Below are positions 49,047 to 62,209 of a stretch of 64,000 bases of DNA, one piece after another; positions within the stretch are counted from its first letter, which is position 1, and each line of letters begins with the position of its first letter. The translations under genes and the position numbers were made by a program. This DNA comes from Chytridium lagenaria (Eukaryota > Chytridiomycota > Chytridiomycetes > Chytridiales > Chytridiaceae), in contig JAHLKC010000134.1 in NCBI GenBank assembly GCA_025449115.1, positions 51,051 through 115,050 of the forward strand, written 5' to 3'. The notes under the pieces are model-generated. The model made no database searches, had not been told where the DNA came from, and was given only the letters and a program-made list of their open reading frames with translations.

Positions 49047-49678
49047 CTGAAGCAGTTCAAATGAGGCCTTTGATTTGTTTGATACAGATGGATCTGGGAC
49101 AATTGACACCAAGGAGTTAAAGGTGGCAATGAGGGCGCTGGGATTTGAGCCAAAGAAAGATGAGATTAAGAGGGTGATTGCGGAGGTGGATAAAACGGGG
49201 ACGGGGACCATTGATTTCAACGAGTTCTTGGAGTTGATGACGGCGAAAATGGTACGAGGAATGCTGGGTACCTTTATCTTGTGCCTTAAACTTGATATCC
49301 TTGCTCATTTGATAAACTTATGTTATCGTTTTTGTCTCGCGTCTTAGGCGGAGAAGGACTCGAGAGAGGATATTCTTAAAGCGTTCCGTCTATTCGATGA
49401 TGACGAGACCGGCAAAATCTCATTCAGATATCTGAAAAGAGTCGCAAAAGAGCTTGTAGAGAATCTCACTGACGAGGAACTCCAAGAGATGATTGATGAA
49501 GCAGATCGGGATGGTGATGGAGAAATTAACGAGGTTGGGTATTTGGACAACAATTTTCTTACTCGCCACCCTAACCGCTCACTTTTGTTTTTTTCAGGAC
49601 GAGTTCCTCAGAATCATGAAAAAAAACAGGTCTACCGCAACAAACAAGGGCAAAAAAAAATACAACTTGGTGGGATGA
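49047..49678 (+). CDS. Centrin (caltractin/Cdc31), N-terminus unresolved
   Basis: EF-hand Ca2+-binding protein of centrioles, basal bodies and spindle pole bodies. Exons 49047-49251, 49348-49533 and 49598-49678. EF-hand 1 is [14 protein letters not shown]-hand 2 is [14 protein letters not shown]-hand 3 is [15 protein letters not shown]-hand 4 is [15 protein letters not shown]. The linker [16 protein letters not shown] and [20 protein letters not shown] is nearly identical to canonical centrins. The C-terminus, [19 protein letters not shown], is longer and more basic than usual (family typically ends KKTSLY-like). At about 49062 an extra T separates LKQFK from [10 protein letters not shown], so the first exon frame is disturbed; the true start lies upstream and was not found. 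The stop is only 95 bp from the end of PDS5 on the other strand. Confidence 0.9.
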
Positions 49679-49773
49679 ACAGAGCACTCGGAAAAAGATG
49701 AAGCTCAGACTGGTTTAGCCTTTGGCTTTCGACCTCGCTTCTTTAAAGCTTATCCACATTTTAGTTATATTAA

Positions 49774-52700
49774 TTAAAATGAAAAAGAAAGAGGATTCAT
49801 ACTTTCAGGTTTCTTTATACTCTGTGGAACATTGGCCTCATCGTCTTCATCCATGGCCTCTCCGTCCTCGTCTGACTCGGAAGCCGCTGTGGATTTATTT
49901 CCTCTGTCATCCTCGCCTTCCGCATCACTACTCGCTTCGTCATCATCGTCTGACATTGTATTCTTATACTTCAACGTCTTTGACTTTGCGCTTCTCGGTG
50001 CAGAAACCCTAAATCAACAGAACAAATTTAATGACGGTTATGCGGACAACAAAACAAGCTAAACACAAACCTCCTGGGAGTATCAATATCGTCATCATCA
50101 CCGCGACCTTTCCTCTTCACAGGTGTATCCTCGTTACTTTCTTCGCCACCCTCGTCCCGTGATTTTCTCTTTGCAGCGACGCCTCCTTTCCCTTTGCTTT
50201 GTTTTGCAGTCTTTGCCTTTGAAACCTCTGGTTTCTCCTTTCGCGGCTCTTTCGCAGCGGTCACGGTTGTCTTGGGTACGTTTGAAGAGCCTGATGCCTG
50301 TTAAAAAAGCGATTAGACTCCACACAAATAAATCCCGAAAATACCTTTGCCTTATTGGCTTGAACACCTTTAATCCGTAACGTGACCCACTCATTTGAAA
50401 GGTACCTCCGCTTCAAATTCTAAACGCAGTAATTAGTAGGTAGCTAGGCATTTGATTAAAAGTACCTCAGTTCCAAGCGACTCTGGAAGCTTTTCAAAAA
50501 TTTGCTTGTTGTATGGCAGAGTACTAGGATATGAGAGCAAGCTCCATCCGTGTTGATTCGCGTAATCCTGAATAAGGGCTTGTGCGAGGTCGCTGAGATG
50601 GTAGATACCCTAGATGAATGTAAGTAGATGCAAGCCATCTTATACGTACTTCGGATGATTCGGAATGAAGGTTCTTCAGAGTCTTTATCTGCGCAGCAAG
50701 GTGATAGAGAAGGGAGATGTTTTCCTGACTGGCAATGGCCTCAAGGACAAATTTAATATATCTGGAGGGTTTGTTTGTTTGTTTGTGAGTGTTGGTTGGC
50801 GGACAAAGCGGAAAAGTAAAACACATACTTTGCTGAAGTGTCGATATCAGCGGTTTCTGCAAATGCAAAATCGGGATGATTCGAAATGACAAAGAGCTGT
50901 AAAGGGAACTCATGCTCAATGTGAGCCTTCGTGGACGACAATTTATCTACCGTGTAGTTAGATAGCAGAAACATAATAACGGAAACAAACAAACGAACCA
51001 TTTCCTTGCATTTTTATAAAGCGTCGTAAGAACGTTTTGGCCTACAATATGTCAGCAAAATTAACGAGTCCGTTATCACCTTCTTCTTCATGTCGGCATC
51101 GGGCTCATGTGCAGCCATCATCAAAAATACCAGGTATCTGAATGGCACATCCTTCGAATTGAAATATTTTCGAAGCTTATCTATAAAGACATCTCGGACT
51201 TGCCAAGCTTGATCTTGCATCGACAAACTCAGCCGACAGAATTCGTCTAAGCCCGTGAGCGCATCAAATTCAGGTATCTTTGAGAGTTTGAGTAAGATTA
51301 AAGACGCTGTGAGACGAAGATGCGATCGGAAAGCAGGACTAGTGGGTTTCGGAGGGTTGGGAGAAACCTCGCCATCGTTTTCGAGAATGACGTTGAGGAG
51401 TTTCAGGAATGGACGTGCAACTTCCTTAAAGTTGTTTGATTGGCGATGAGCAAGTCCTTGAACTCTTTTAGAGATAAGCCGCAGTCCTAAGGTCTATTTC
51501 AAGAAAAGTCGGCAAATTGACATCAATTAAACTAAAAAAATACCTTGTAGACACCCTCAACTCCGAGATCGTCCCAGCTTACCCAATCTTCATCCCCATG
51601 TATATCCTATATGCGAATCAACAATTAACTGAGAGAAAGAAATATACCGTCCGGCTTCTGCTTTTCAAAAGAATCTCCTTGACAATAAAGTTGATAATAG
51701 GAATGTGGAACTTCTCAAAATCACTAGAACAATGCAGCGCAAACTGCCCAAGAGTAATAAGCTTGGCCGCAAGCCCCTTCTTAAGTGCATCCATCTCAGA
51801 GTCAATAGTTTGTGGGTTCGCGTCATGATCCAGAGCATCTTGAAGATTCTTCGCAGTAAGTGAGGAGACGATCGCTTTCAAAACTTCATCTTTCGCTGAG
51901 CTAAAGCCTAGCAGAGCGATGAGTTTAGCTGCGTTCCTCGCTTGCCGCTGACGTCCCTCAAGTGCGTAGACCTTTAGAGTATCAAGGGCCTCGCTAATGG
52001 AAAAAAGCGGCATCAACGTCCATAAATAAAGAGAAAAAAATACCTTGTAAGGTGAATATCTGATGGAGATATTTTTACGAATCGAGCCAATGTCTCCAGA
52101 GATTCGGATACTATGCAATTTCAACCAAATAGTTCGGACAAAAATCTACTCACTAAGCGTAAGATCATTTGTCTCCAAAACTCTCAGCAACTCAGACACA
52201 TGTGACAAGAAAACTCTTGGCAATCTAGACGCCATATCCTGAAGTACTGTATCCGCAATGCCTCGCCTTTCCTCCTTTCCATTTTCTTCACTCCGATGCC
52301 TTTTTTTCTCTCTCTCGCAGCTTGGAGCAAATACGGAATAGATGACTTCCCAAGCAGAGTCAAAGAAATCCGTCGAAGAACAATCGAAAACGTCTCCTTT
52401 ACTCCCTGTTCATCCAAACGCTTCAAAAGCTCTTTCTAAAAAAACATTAAGAAAAAAAGTTTGTTGACTCGCTCACGTTGTTCTTCAATATCGACTTATA
52501 ATCGGCCTTCTCGTCCATAATGTTGTAAAATAGCTTGTATGTTATATTTTCATTAGCTTTGGCGAACTTCAAAAAATGCGCCTGAGCTTTTTTCGGGTCT
52601 GGAAAGCGATCTGAAATGATAGGTGAGATAAAGTGGATGGTGTGGATCTCACCAACTAAAAAGTGCATAATTCCATTCATCCCTTTCTCAATAGATGGAT

Positions 52701-54909
52701 CTGGAGTGTCCATGATGCCAGACTAAATAAAGTTAACATTAATAAAGCGGGCTTCTCTACTCACGTTCCATTTCTCGCAATAGCCTACAAAGGCCTTCAT
52801 AGCGTTGATCGTGCTAAAATTCTGCATCAGCATAATACTATAATTTAGTGCATACTTCGCTTGACGGTCCAAAACACTCAAAAAGCCCCGATATTGCTTT
52901 TCATTTAATCCAGACAGAACCTGCAGCAATCTTTCCGTCCGCACTGCGTCATCCATATTTACCGGGAAAATGTTTTCAAAAAGCGCCTTCTCAACGCCAA
53001 CTCTATAAAATAAGTTCAATATATTGGAATCTCAATGACTCACTTTGTCTCCGGATCATCCAAAAACAGGGTTTCAACAATCCATCCGGGAATCCACGAG
53101 ACCTTCTCTTCTACTTGCAAATTATCCAGCCTAAGGAGAATGAGTAAAAAAGAATTCACGCAAAAGCTCACATTTTATCGTACATCATCTTGTAGATTCC
53201 CGACAAAGCTCCAAGAGCCTCAAAACGGATACTTGCCTTCAAAAAGCTAAGTCCAACATATGTAACTGTTTAAACCTTTTTATCTTTGCACCGATCTCCC
53301 AACTGCAAAAGAAGATGATGCGGTAAATATGCAACAACATTGGCATCGAAGTGGCTGAACATCTTAACAGCAATAACCCTAATTTTGTCATCAGGCTCTC
53401 GCATCTTCTCTTCCAGGCAGACTGAGCAAAAAAGATAAAGATTACAACGAAACGTCTTTTGGAAAAATGCCCTTACCAGAGAGTTCTGCAATGAGTGTAG
53501 GCTGGTTTTTGGAATATCTCGAGGCAAAGCTCTAGCCATTGGGAACGGATTCCAGGGACTTTATCGTTTCGTCTAAAATTCCTTAGGTTCATATTAAACA
53601 CAATCAATAAACCTTTCCAGCCAGGTTCTAAAGGTCGATGGATACGTTTTCGCAAGAGTGGATCCGGGCTCCGCAATCATCTTTCCGAGAAGCTCAGTAG
53701 CAACCAGCCGAACATCGTAATTCTCAAACTATACTGTAAGGCTTTGATAGTACAATAACTTTTACCTTCAGCTCTTCCTCTAAAAGCGGAATAACATTCA
53801 ATAAGACATCTTTCGCTTGCGCATTAATCTCAAAAATCAATTGATGTGTTGCATCAAGCTCCTTCTTATCTACAGGTTCCTTTGCTGCAGAAACAAAGAG
53901 ATCTCCGAAGTACTTCAAATTTCAGCTAGCGAATTGAATAAAGCCATACATGACAGACATATCGCTGAAGTCGATCGCCCGCGTTCTTGCATAAATCAAC
54001 CGCAAGTTGATAAGCAGGAAGATTTTCCGGCTAAGAAGAAATGAGAAGAATGAAGGAAAGCAGGGAATTAAACAACCGTTTTCTTGTCTGAAAAAGCATT
54101 CATGATAATATCTACAACTTCTGGATGTAATATAGGACACTCCTCGATAAGCTGCTGCAGAATATCCAGCATAAATCCATATAGATTTTTCTGCATATCG
54201 GGCCTGTCAAATTAGCCAGAGTGTCATCATGACAGCCGTACCAAACAAGAACAAAGAAGTCATGAAAAATCTGAGTAACCAGTTCCTCCGCATTGATATC
54301 CGATACTAAGACGATACTCTTTACTGTCGAAAGACTTTCCAGTAGGTAGAAGTAATTTTCGAAGTAAGGTCCCTGTGTATCGCTGATGTTGTTTATCTGC
54401 TTCAAGAAAAACTCAAAAATATCCTGAAGGTATTAACTCATGCCCCACAAAGAATATCCTCACCCTCAACTCTGACTGGTTATACGGAGCATCAGGAGCA
54501 AACAGTCTAAGGATATCCGCCAAACAGCATGCCGTCAAAACCCGGACTGCCTTATCTTTGTGCATGAACAAAGACCTAGATATCAAGTCCTTTCGTACTC
54601 CATGTAGCGAGCTCTTATCAATATCCTCCTGATCAAGCTTCGACAATTGTCCATGAAGGTCCTTTTAGACAGCGAAATTAGTGATGCCCCGTAGTCCACG
54701 TCATGTCCAACCTTCAGTCTCTTGACGAGTTCGTTCGTTGGGATAGGCTTTGTCGCTGATGTGGGAGTGATGCGTTGATTAAACTTCAAGCGACTCGTAA
54801 GCATTTGCTGACGCCCCGATGTCCTTTGTGCTTTGGAGGTAGAGCGTCTTCCCTTCTCGGCACTCGTCTCTTCAGCGTCGTCAAAGGCGTAAGGATCAGA
54901 CATGACCAT
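49774..54909 (-). CDS. PDS5: Sister chromatid cohesion protein PDS5
   Basis: HEAT-repeat regulator of the cohesin ring. Start MVMSDPYAFDDAEETSAE at 54909. The family hallmark is HKDKAVRVLTACCLADILRL followed by FAPDAPYNQSELR (about 54460-54570), and FFVLVW|PDMQKNLYGFMLDILQ is restored by a 41-bp intron. Twenty or so short introns (often about 40-60 bp) split the HEAT repeats, with segments such as SIRFEALGALSGIYKMMYDK, DPETK, FPDPKKAQAHFLKFAK and SLTAKNLQDALDHDANP. The C-terminus is basic with an acidic end (VKRKGRGDDDDIDTPR, then SDDDDEASSDAEGEDDRG). About 1,300 residues. Two small frame changes are seen near 53545 and 52270. Orthologues are generally required for cohesion, so these are more likely errors than decay. 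Confidence 0.9.
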
Positions 54910-57742
54910 TGTGATGTTCGGACGACAATTTTGTAGTGGGTAGGTATTCGGATTCAAAAACGACTCATCACATATGGATTTACACATTGATACCCTAGAA
55001 AGCGACACATCGCTTCATCACCCCGACTCTTGCAGTCAAATCCATTCAATGCCACTCCGTCGATCCACTTTCATACATTATAACTTGAAAGCACAATAAT
55101 CCAAAATATAGATCCATGAAACTTCACCTTTCACAAAGTTTGCTTTGCACCTACACTCCATCCATCCCACCCTGCTCCATGCCATCATATCCTTTCTATC
55201 GGTAAAACAGAAATGCCCTCTTATCAAAAACAGAAGAAACTTGATAATGGTCCTCGTAATCATACCAGTGATTTCGCCAGGCGTCGGGAGTTTAGAACCT
55301 CCTACTGCAAAACCTTCGTGGATAGTGTCCCAAGAGAGCCGATGCCTTTCGTAAACAGACTAAGTCATAATTAACGCAAAGTTTCCTGAGCTACTGGCAT
55401 CTCGGTTTTTGGTCTACCGTAGCAGACAGTACGGCAATTCCACCGTTTTCCGGCCTTTTCCGGCTTGCTCACTGGATGGACTTGGAGTGGGTTTGGAAGA
55501 TAACGCTATTCTGGTTGTTGTCCCATCACTGGAAGCCCTTTTTGCTTATTTACTTTCCCTTTCCACCTTTTGTTGCTTTTCGATATTTCTTCGATTTTTA
55601 GATACCGTTTAAATTAACTCCAATCTGGTGTTGCGTTTCTCACACACATCTACACTACAGGTATGCGGCAGAACTGCCTTTACCAGTAATACCTTTTGCA
55701 AAATCAAGTACTTCAACTCAAATCAACCCGATCAAATCGAGTATGATCATCCGCTTTCGCCGCCGGATGGTGTTAACAGTAGCACAGTCGAATCATTTTC
55801 GCTTCGCAAGCCGTTAACGGATAAGAATCCCGAACGTTAAAATGTGAAGGGATATAATCGCTTGTTTTTCTTTCTCTTGATTTAGATCCCCGCAACCTAT
55901 CCTGGACCCATCAAGTAATGACCTCCTTCCTTGTTGCAGAGGCGAAGACTGAGGTATCTATAGGGAAGCTAAAGTTTTATTTCGGATGGCAAGACCTACC
56001 TTGTGGGCGACACCTGGAGTTCCGAATACTGCGTCTCTGTGGATGGCGCATTGAAATGCTCCGAAATATAGTATTTTCAAACTTTTTGGCCAGATTTGCT
56101 GTCTTCTTTGTTCTTTTGATATATAATCTTGCTCTGTTTTACTGATATTTAGTTTCGACTTTTCCCATTTATATTTAGATTAACATTCTTCGGTATGGAG
56201 GACTTACTACCTGGCAGACTAGTTGGTTTCTTCAAGATTTGCATATGTATATCAAAGGCTGCATGGGATGGAATTGAGGGACCACTGACCGGTCTAAAAC
56301 GTTGGCTTATGTCGCTTTCGATCGCAAGGGAGCCCGTGGAATTGGAGAATGATAAGCGCAGACGGTTGAGCCACATGTTGTTTCTAAGTAGTGCGGACGG
56401 TTTTCAACTGTTTCCTCAGGATGAAGTATGCATTCCCGCGACATCCTTAACGTCGATCGTGTCAAGTTAGGGCCCAGAATTGGGTAACATGATATATACC
56501 CCTTTTTTTTTACTCAATATATCATTCGCTCTACCCTATGCTGTCCCATGTTCTCCATTTTACTAAACACCTGCCGTATGATACCGCCACCTTGATAGTC
56601 TCTTTTAAAATTAAAAGTTCAAGGTTGATATGAATTTACAGTCAAAGCATTTAATCAGCGCCTCCCTTTTTAAATTAGTATATTTACTATGGGCATTTAA
56701 TTTATTATTTTTTATTTACCTTGTTTGTGAGTGGTATGTTTGATGAGTGGTACATAATACACTACCGATTCACGCGCCTTCCTCTTTTACAGCCTTTTCC
56801 GATATGTGTGTTAAACAGCGCGTATTCCTAAGCGCGTGTTGTAATAATCACAACATCTTATTGGATGCTCAAATTATTTAATTAGACACCCTTTTAATAA
56901 GATGATTAACTCTGAAGAATAAAAATTGTTGAAACCACTGTGCTTTTTAAAGTAATAAATATTTGAATCAAAATAAAAAAAAAACACCTTTTTTGGATCT
57001 TGTGATTTTTTCAGTTTTTTAAAAGACAGTTAGTAAAAAAGAAAAACCAAGACGTGAAGAAAAAAAGGTCATAAAAAAGGGTGGGGTTAGGGGCGGTTTC
57101 AAGTTTTGAATTATTCTCTTGTAAAATTCTATCGCCGATGGATTGGTTCTCTCTTGTTTTGAATCTGCTTGGTTATTCTGTTTGTGTGTCTGTGTGTTGT
57201 GTGTGGTGCTTTTGTAACGTATTTGTGTTGAGAACTCGAGTTGTGTTGTCGTTCAATGTTGTTGTTGTTGTGTGTCTTTGTGTTTGAAACAACGAATGTA
57301 TTGATAAACTGCCCTATTACCTACCACTGTATAATAGGATGGTTTGGTTTTATTACCCCTTGAAACAGCAAATCTTTCGATCAAAACTTAACAAAAATAT
57401 TTTGACTTTGTATTTATCAACATTAATTAAAAGTTATGCAACTTTTAGACCAGTAATAATAATATTAGCCATTTATTATTGAGTGAGTGAGCGGGAATGT
57501 AGAATATATAAAGGGCATCAGGGTAAGCACCCCTACGTTTAGACAGCGGAAAGAGCATAAGAGAAAAGAGACGTCCTTACCTCTCACCGTCTTCACACCT
57601 TTCTTTGTCTTTAAATATTATATAGAAGAATATTATTATAACGGAGAGGACCCATTTACTCCTACTCCTTCTCCATCGACCTACTCGATTGATCCACCCG
57701 TCATCCGCAGATTGATCCAAATAAATCCCCAATCGCTAAACC
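54910..57742. other. Long region without a supported gene
   Basis: 2.8 kb. The first ~150 bp should hold the PDS5 promoter. Between 55300 and 56470 several short plus-strand frames (for example 56195-56470, beginning MEDLLPGRLVGFFKICICIS) might be exons of an unrecognised gene, but I cannot link them. 56480-57480 is AT-rich with T- and A-runs. The last ~200 bp precede the membrane protein gene. Confidence 0.45.
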
Positions 57743-59246
57743 ATGTCAAGCGCTGTGGTGGCCGCAAAGGGTTTTCAACCCACCTCTCCCTATGATCGTT
57801 TCAACTTTGGTATCCTTGCCGCAGGATTCTCTCTCGCTCTCATCTTAAAGGTACCTATCAACTTCACTCAACCCCTTCATGTCTCAAGCATTTCTTCATT
57901 TTTACCCTTCCTTCTAACAACAAAATAGTTTGGTGCCGCTCTCACTACCCGTAAACTAAGAGGGACGGACTCCCTTGCCGGCATCGTCATAGTCGCTTGG
58001 TTGATTTACATCCTCATTCAGTTGGTTGATATGTGGCACAAGAGGGTCAATGGAGAGGCCATTGCCGGATTTGTCTGGGCCATCGCGACCAGTACCATTT
58101 TGTGAGTATTTATTTTGGCAGTTGAACTTCATAGAGGCGACCACAAGTATTCTATTTATAAGAGCATCCGCCGTTAAGGCGCCAACGCGACCAGAATGGC
58201 TCGCGAGACATATCTTTCATTATAATTATCCTCTTTTTGTTACTTTTTTATTCACACTAGCCCGTTACGGGCGATTATCTTCGACCTTTTTTCTGGCTTT
58301 CAACAACTTAACTTTCATTACCATTTTTTATCAGATACTCTGCAACCCTCGTCTCCATCCTTCACCTCTCCTTTATGCGTTCAGCCGCCCTCTCTGGTCT
58401 AGGACAAATCTCACGCAAGAGATTCGAGATAGCAGGACTTACTTTTGTCATTGTCGTCTTCCTCACTCGTCTCATCCGATCCGGTTTTATTTTCATGAAC
58501 ACGGCTCAATCCTCTCCCAACCCCGCCCTCACCAACACAGCCACTCTCCTACAAATGTCTACACTGCTTCCTACCCTCTTTGTCAGGCTTGGATTGGACG
58601 TTTGGAGTCTCTTTAGCTTGCATCGTTCTAGGGTGAAGTATGTCGAGCAGGCTGGCAAGGAGGCTTTCAACATTATCTCTACTTCTCTGTAAGTGAAATA
58701 ACCTTTTTATCCCCTTCTTTTTCCCCAATTTTCTTTTTCTTCTGTAACAACTTGAACGAGGTCTTATCAAAAAAACTTCATTTTACTATATACCACTCAT
58801 TCATTTGTTCCTCAATTATTCCTTTTCTTACTGCCATTTACTTTCCACTTACTCACCGTCTATTTATTCTCAAAAAAAAAAGCGGCATCGAATTCGCCCT
58901 CTCGATCCTCGCCACCATAGTCGCCTGTCAAGAAGCAGTCAACGTCACCCCAGACCGTCTTGCCTTCATGGACTGGCTCCTCTTCTCCTGGTGTCTCGCC
59001 TCCTGGGTTGAACAACGTCCCCTCTTTATGCTCATCTTTGGATCCCGTCTTACCACCATCTCTGAGGAATCGTCGGCTACTGGCATCAAAAGCCAACGTG
59101 GAGGTGATGCTGAGATCGGTCTGGAGAGGGTCGGAGGTAGTGCGAATCAGGTTGCGGCGCAGAACTACCAGAACGAGAACCAGGCGAATTGGTATACAGT
59201 ACAGGGGCCGAAAAGTCAGAATGGCAGGAAGGGGGATGCTTGGTAG
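57743..59246 (+). CDS. Multi-pass membrane protein of unknown function
   Basis: Start MSSAVVAAKGFQPTSPYDRF. Exons 57743-57850, 57929-58101, 58335-58688 and 58883-59246 join without any frame problem. At least six or seven hydrophobic helices are visible, for example FNFGILAAGFSLALILKFGA, GIVIVAWLIYILIQLVD, FVWAIATSTILYSATLVSIL, FEIAGLTFVIVVFLTRLI, MSTLLPTLFVRLGLDVWSLF and FALSILATIVACQEAV, followed by a short helix near DRLAFMDWLLFSWCLASW. The C-terminal ~60 residues are polar (Gln/Asn/Gly-rich). Family not recognised; the overall shape resembles seven-helix fungal receptors or orphan membrane proteins. The clean splicing makes the model reliable even though the function is not. Confidence 0.75.
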
Positions 59247-60479
59247 AGATTAACACTTTTAAGGGGGATTCTAAGTTTAACAGAGTTTGATTGTTCATCT
59301 TTTTTCGAGTACTCTCCATTCCAGCCCTTTTCTTTCTCAGTCCTTTCCCTATTTTTCAAAAAATATCTTTATCATGTACATATTTCCTTTAAGCCCTTTT
59401 CCTTTTCTCAGTTCATGTTTGCCCTTACGTCATTTTCTCAGTTTTGTACTGGCGAATGCCCCACTTTTTTTGTTGTCGTATGTATGGATAGTATATGTAC
59501 CTCTTTTGACGTTATAAACCTATAGTAGTTTAACGTTAAGAACAACATGACGCCTATTTTTTTTTTTCTCTAGCTGATCGTTTATCGACACTGCGTTGGA
59601 AGAAAATAGCAGTTTTATGGTTTAACGATAAATAGATCAAAAATAATCTTCAATGAATGACTGTAATCCCAAAGATATCTTTGCCTCAGAATATGAGTAA
59701 TTATGACTTTTTCCCTGTAGCCGCGTTGATGGCATTGGTAAAGGAAAAATATGGCACGCGGCATATTGGTAAAGTAAAATACGGCACGCGGCATATTCGC
59801 ATCAGTAAAAATATGACATTGAGAGCTCATCTTTCTTTAGGTCTTGGTGATGAAGAAACAGAGCGAGTTTCCTGTCGCAAATATTTTCTTTTGTTCTCGG
59901 AGATGCAAGGGAGGCCATCGTCTCGGGTTCAACCACCCCTTTCCATCTACCTCTAGAGTTACGGTACAAGATCCTTCACCTCAAAAAGGATCTTGAACTC
60001 GACGTCACCATGAAGCTTGAATGTCCTTGGCTGGATTTGCCCAAACTTCACCCTTCCGACCCCTTGCAACCTCGTATGGCTTAAGTTTAACTTTTTTAAA
60101 TTAGATGCCCACGATTTATTTTCACTTCTTACCGCAGCCCTGCGAAGCGCTGCGGATGACCCCTCATCTTCTTTTCATTGCGATTGTCCCATTCCGAAAT
60201 AACAAAGGCTAATAATAAAGCAAATGTAATATGATTATTGATAATGAAATATGATCGTCTTTCTAAAAAGGGGGTTTAATATAAGAGGGGAAAATGATAT
60301 GGTTGCTAAAGTAGGTATAACACCAACAGACTGGAACGAAATGACATTAGTACATCCCGTGTTCAAAGACGTAGGGAAACGTAAACCCACTGAAGTCGAC
60401 AAACACCGACCAACATCCCTATCACAAGTATTAAGAAAAAGACACGAACGACTCATTCACCAGTGGTTAGGGATGTAAG
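59247..60479. other. Intergenic with possible gene fragments
   Basis: No complete gene. A direct repeat of about 26 bp containing GGCACGCGGCATATT occurs twice at 59750-59800. A frame at about 59915-60085 reads LPLELRYKILHLKKDLELDV and could be a remnant of a larger protein. 60251-60478 is open but unrecognised and may belong to the transposon's N-terminal gene part. Confidence 0.35.
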
Positions 60480-60551
60480 ATACCTTAGAACCACCAAGAA
60501 TCTCAAAACTGACGTCCTTGAGAGCAGGGTCAAGGTCTGGCGTACCTCAAC

Positions 60552-61123
60552 TTGAGGTTGTTAAAGGTAACCCTAACATACCTCGCCATTGATGGGTCTC
60601 TCATCGAAATCGAGAGGCCTCGAGACTACGAGGGCTGGTACTGTCGCAAGCTTTACCCTGCATTGAACGTTCAACTCGTCGTTGATCACAAAAAACGCAT
60701 ACGAGACTACGATATTCGCCCTGGATCTGCAAACGACAAGTCAATCTACAACAACTCAACATTCGGAAAGACAGTACATCTTCGTATTGTGGCCATATTG
60801 TGGCCGATTCAGGCTACAAGCTGTATAAGCATGTGATGACGCCTTTTGAGATTTGCGACGACATGCCCGCCAACGAGCGGCGATATAACTACATGCACTC
60901 TTGCACGAGGATTGTGGTGGAGAATACGATTGGGCTTCTAAAGGGGAGATTCAGAAAGCTGAAAACACCTTTAACGCAGCATGCAAGGATCAAGGATGGA
61001 AAGTATCTCTCGCCCACCGCTCAAATGGCACGCGTTGTTCAAGCTTGCCTCGTATTGCACAATATTTTGATCGTAATTGGCGATGCTACAGAGATAGAGT
61101 CTTTATACAATCTGCCTTCCTAA
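60552..61123 (+). pseudogene. Harbinger-type DDE transposase (nuclease), N-terminally incomplete
   Basis: The three catalytic residues can be placed: Asp in AIDGSLIEI, Asp in RPGSANDKSIYNNS and Glu in RIVVENTIGLLKGRFRKL. Intervening family signatures are WYCRKLYPALNVQLVVDHK and VADSGYKLYKHVMTPFEI. The conserved N-terminal helix-turn-helix region is not visible and the frame changes near 60810, so this copy is probably inactive. It ends YNLPS before TAA. Confidence 0.8.
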
Positions 61124-61256
61124 GATCCCCTACCTGAAGAGTTTGGGATTGACGCTGAGGATCCCGTTGGTGGCGAACAGGCACGAGCTAAGAGAAATCT
61201 TATCAAAGATTATCTTATGCTATTTTCTTAATAAAGAGATCAAACAAGAGTTTTAT

Positions 61257-62209
61257 TTAGTCACTTTTTCGTTGAGACAAAGCTTCCTTCATTGCATCCG
61301 CTAAACTAGTCGACATCAATCCAATACACTCCTTCAAAGTGCTCGTCATCACATCCTTCATAGCTGTTTTAACCGCATCTTTAAACTCCTCCATTTCCTC
61401 CGTCTTGTTCTCTCGAACTTGCGCTTGAGCTGTTGGTGCTGCCATACTTGCTGCCATCAGTGAGAGACTTTTGCTGACATGAATGAATCCATCTTTAACG
61501 CTATCACCCAAGGTGGTGATGGATGATGGCATGTCAACTTTCTGTCTCTTTGCTCCGGATCGCGCAGGAATGGTGAGGGTCTGCGAGCCATCTTTTGAAG
61601 GGGTGGATGCAGGTGTGGATCCGCCAGAAGACGACAACGTGATGTCCCTACGTTGGGATGGCCATCACTGCGGCAAGATTCGTCATCATTGTGCTGGGTG
61701 TCGTCTTCATTGTCGCTATCATCACTAACCATCCCCATAGCAAGGTCAACTCCAGTATTGACATAGGTAGCTGTGCCCAACGACTCCCCTTCTAACCCTT
61801 TACTGTCTCCAAAGGACTCCACAAGAGCGTCCCAGTAGGTTGGCACCTTAACAAGATTGTTGCCGGTCTGGGTCAGGAGCTTTCCACCTATATCTGACCG
61901 CATTTTCTTGAGAGCCTTGAACTTGGTCTTCACCTGTTCGACTGTGAAATTCACGGAATGAACAGAGTTGACTTCAAGCACAATCCTCCTCCAAATGTCT
62001 TCCCCTTTGTGCTTCTCCTTCGCACGAAGATATTCCTCTTTGAAAGTAACGAGTTTGGCCTTCAGCAGGGTCTTTATCATGCCGTCTGTCCATCTGATAT
62101 CTTCGTTCACGATGGGGACTTTATCCTTCTTTGGTCTTCCTCGCTTCTTTTAGGTGCAGCGGGCGTTTCAACCAACGGCGGCGGCAACGGGGGGGTTCGT
62201 CATGGTCAT
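61257..62209 (-). CDS. Harbinger-associated Myb/SANT-like DNA-binding protein with AT-hook
   Basis: Start near 62209 (MTMTNPPVAAAVG). After a run of seven G/C (about 62190) that may disturb the frame comes an AT-hook KRGRPKKDKV, then a trihelix Myb/SANT-like domain: DIRWTDGMIKTLLKAK, EDIWRRIVLEVN and FTVEQVKTKFKALKKMRSD. An acidic stretch and a Ser/Thr-rich linker follow. A frame change near 61640 leads to the C-terminal helical part (KTAMKDVMTSTLKECIGLM). In Harbinger elements such a protein delivers the nuclease to the transposon ends. Confidence 0.75.

Noticed and set aside
53922..54480. Apparent frame breaks in PDS5 near 54230, 54080 and 53925
   Set aside because: They are resolved by short GT-AG introns of about 40 bp that restore family sequence such as PDMQKNLYGFML.
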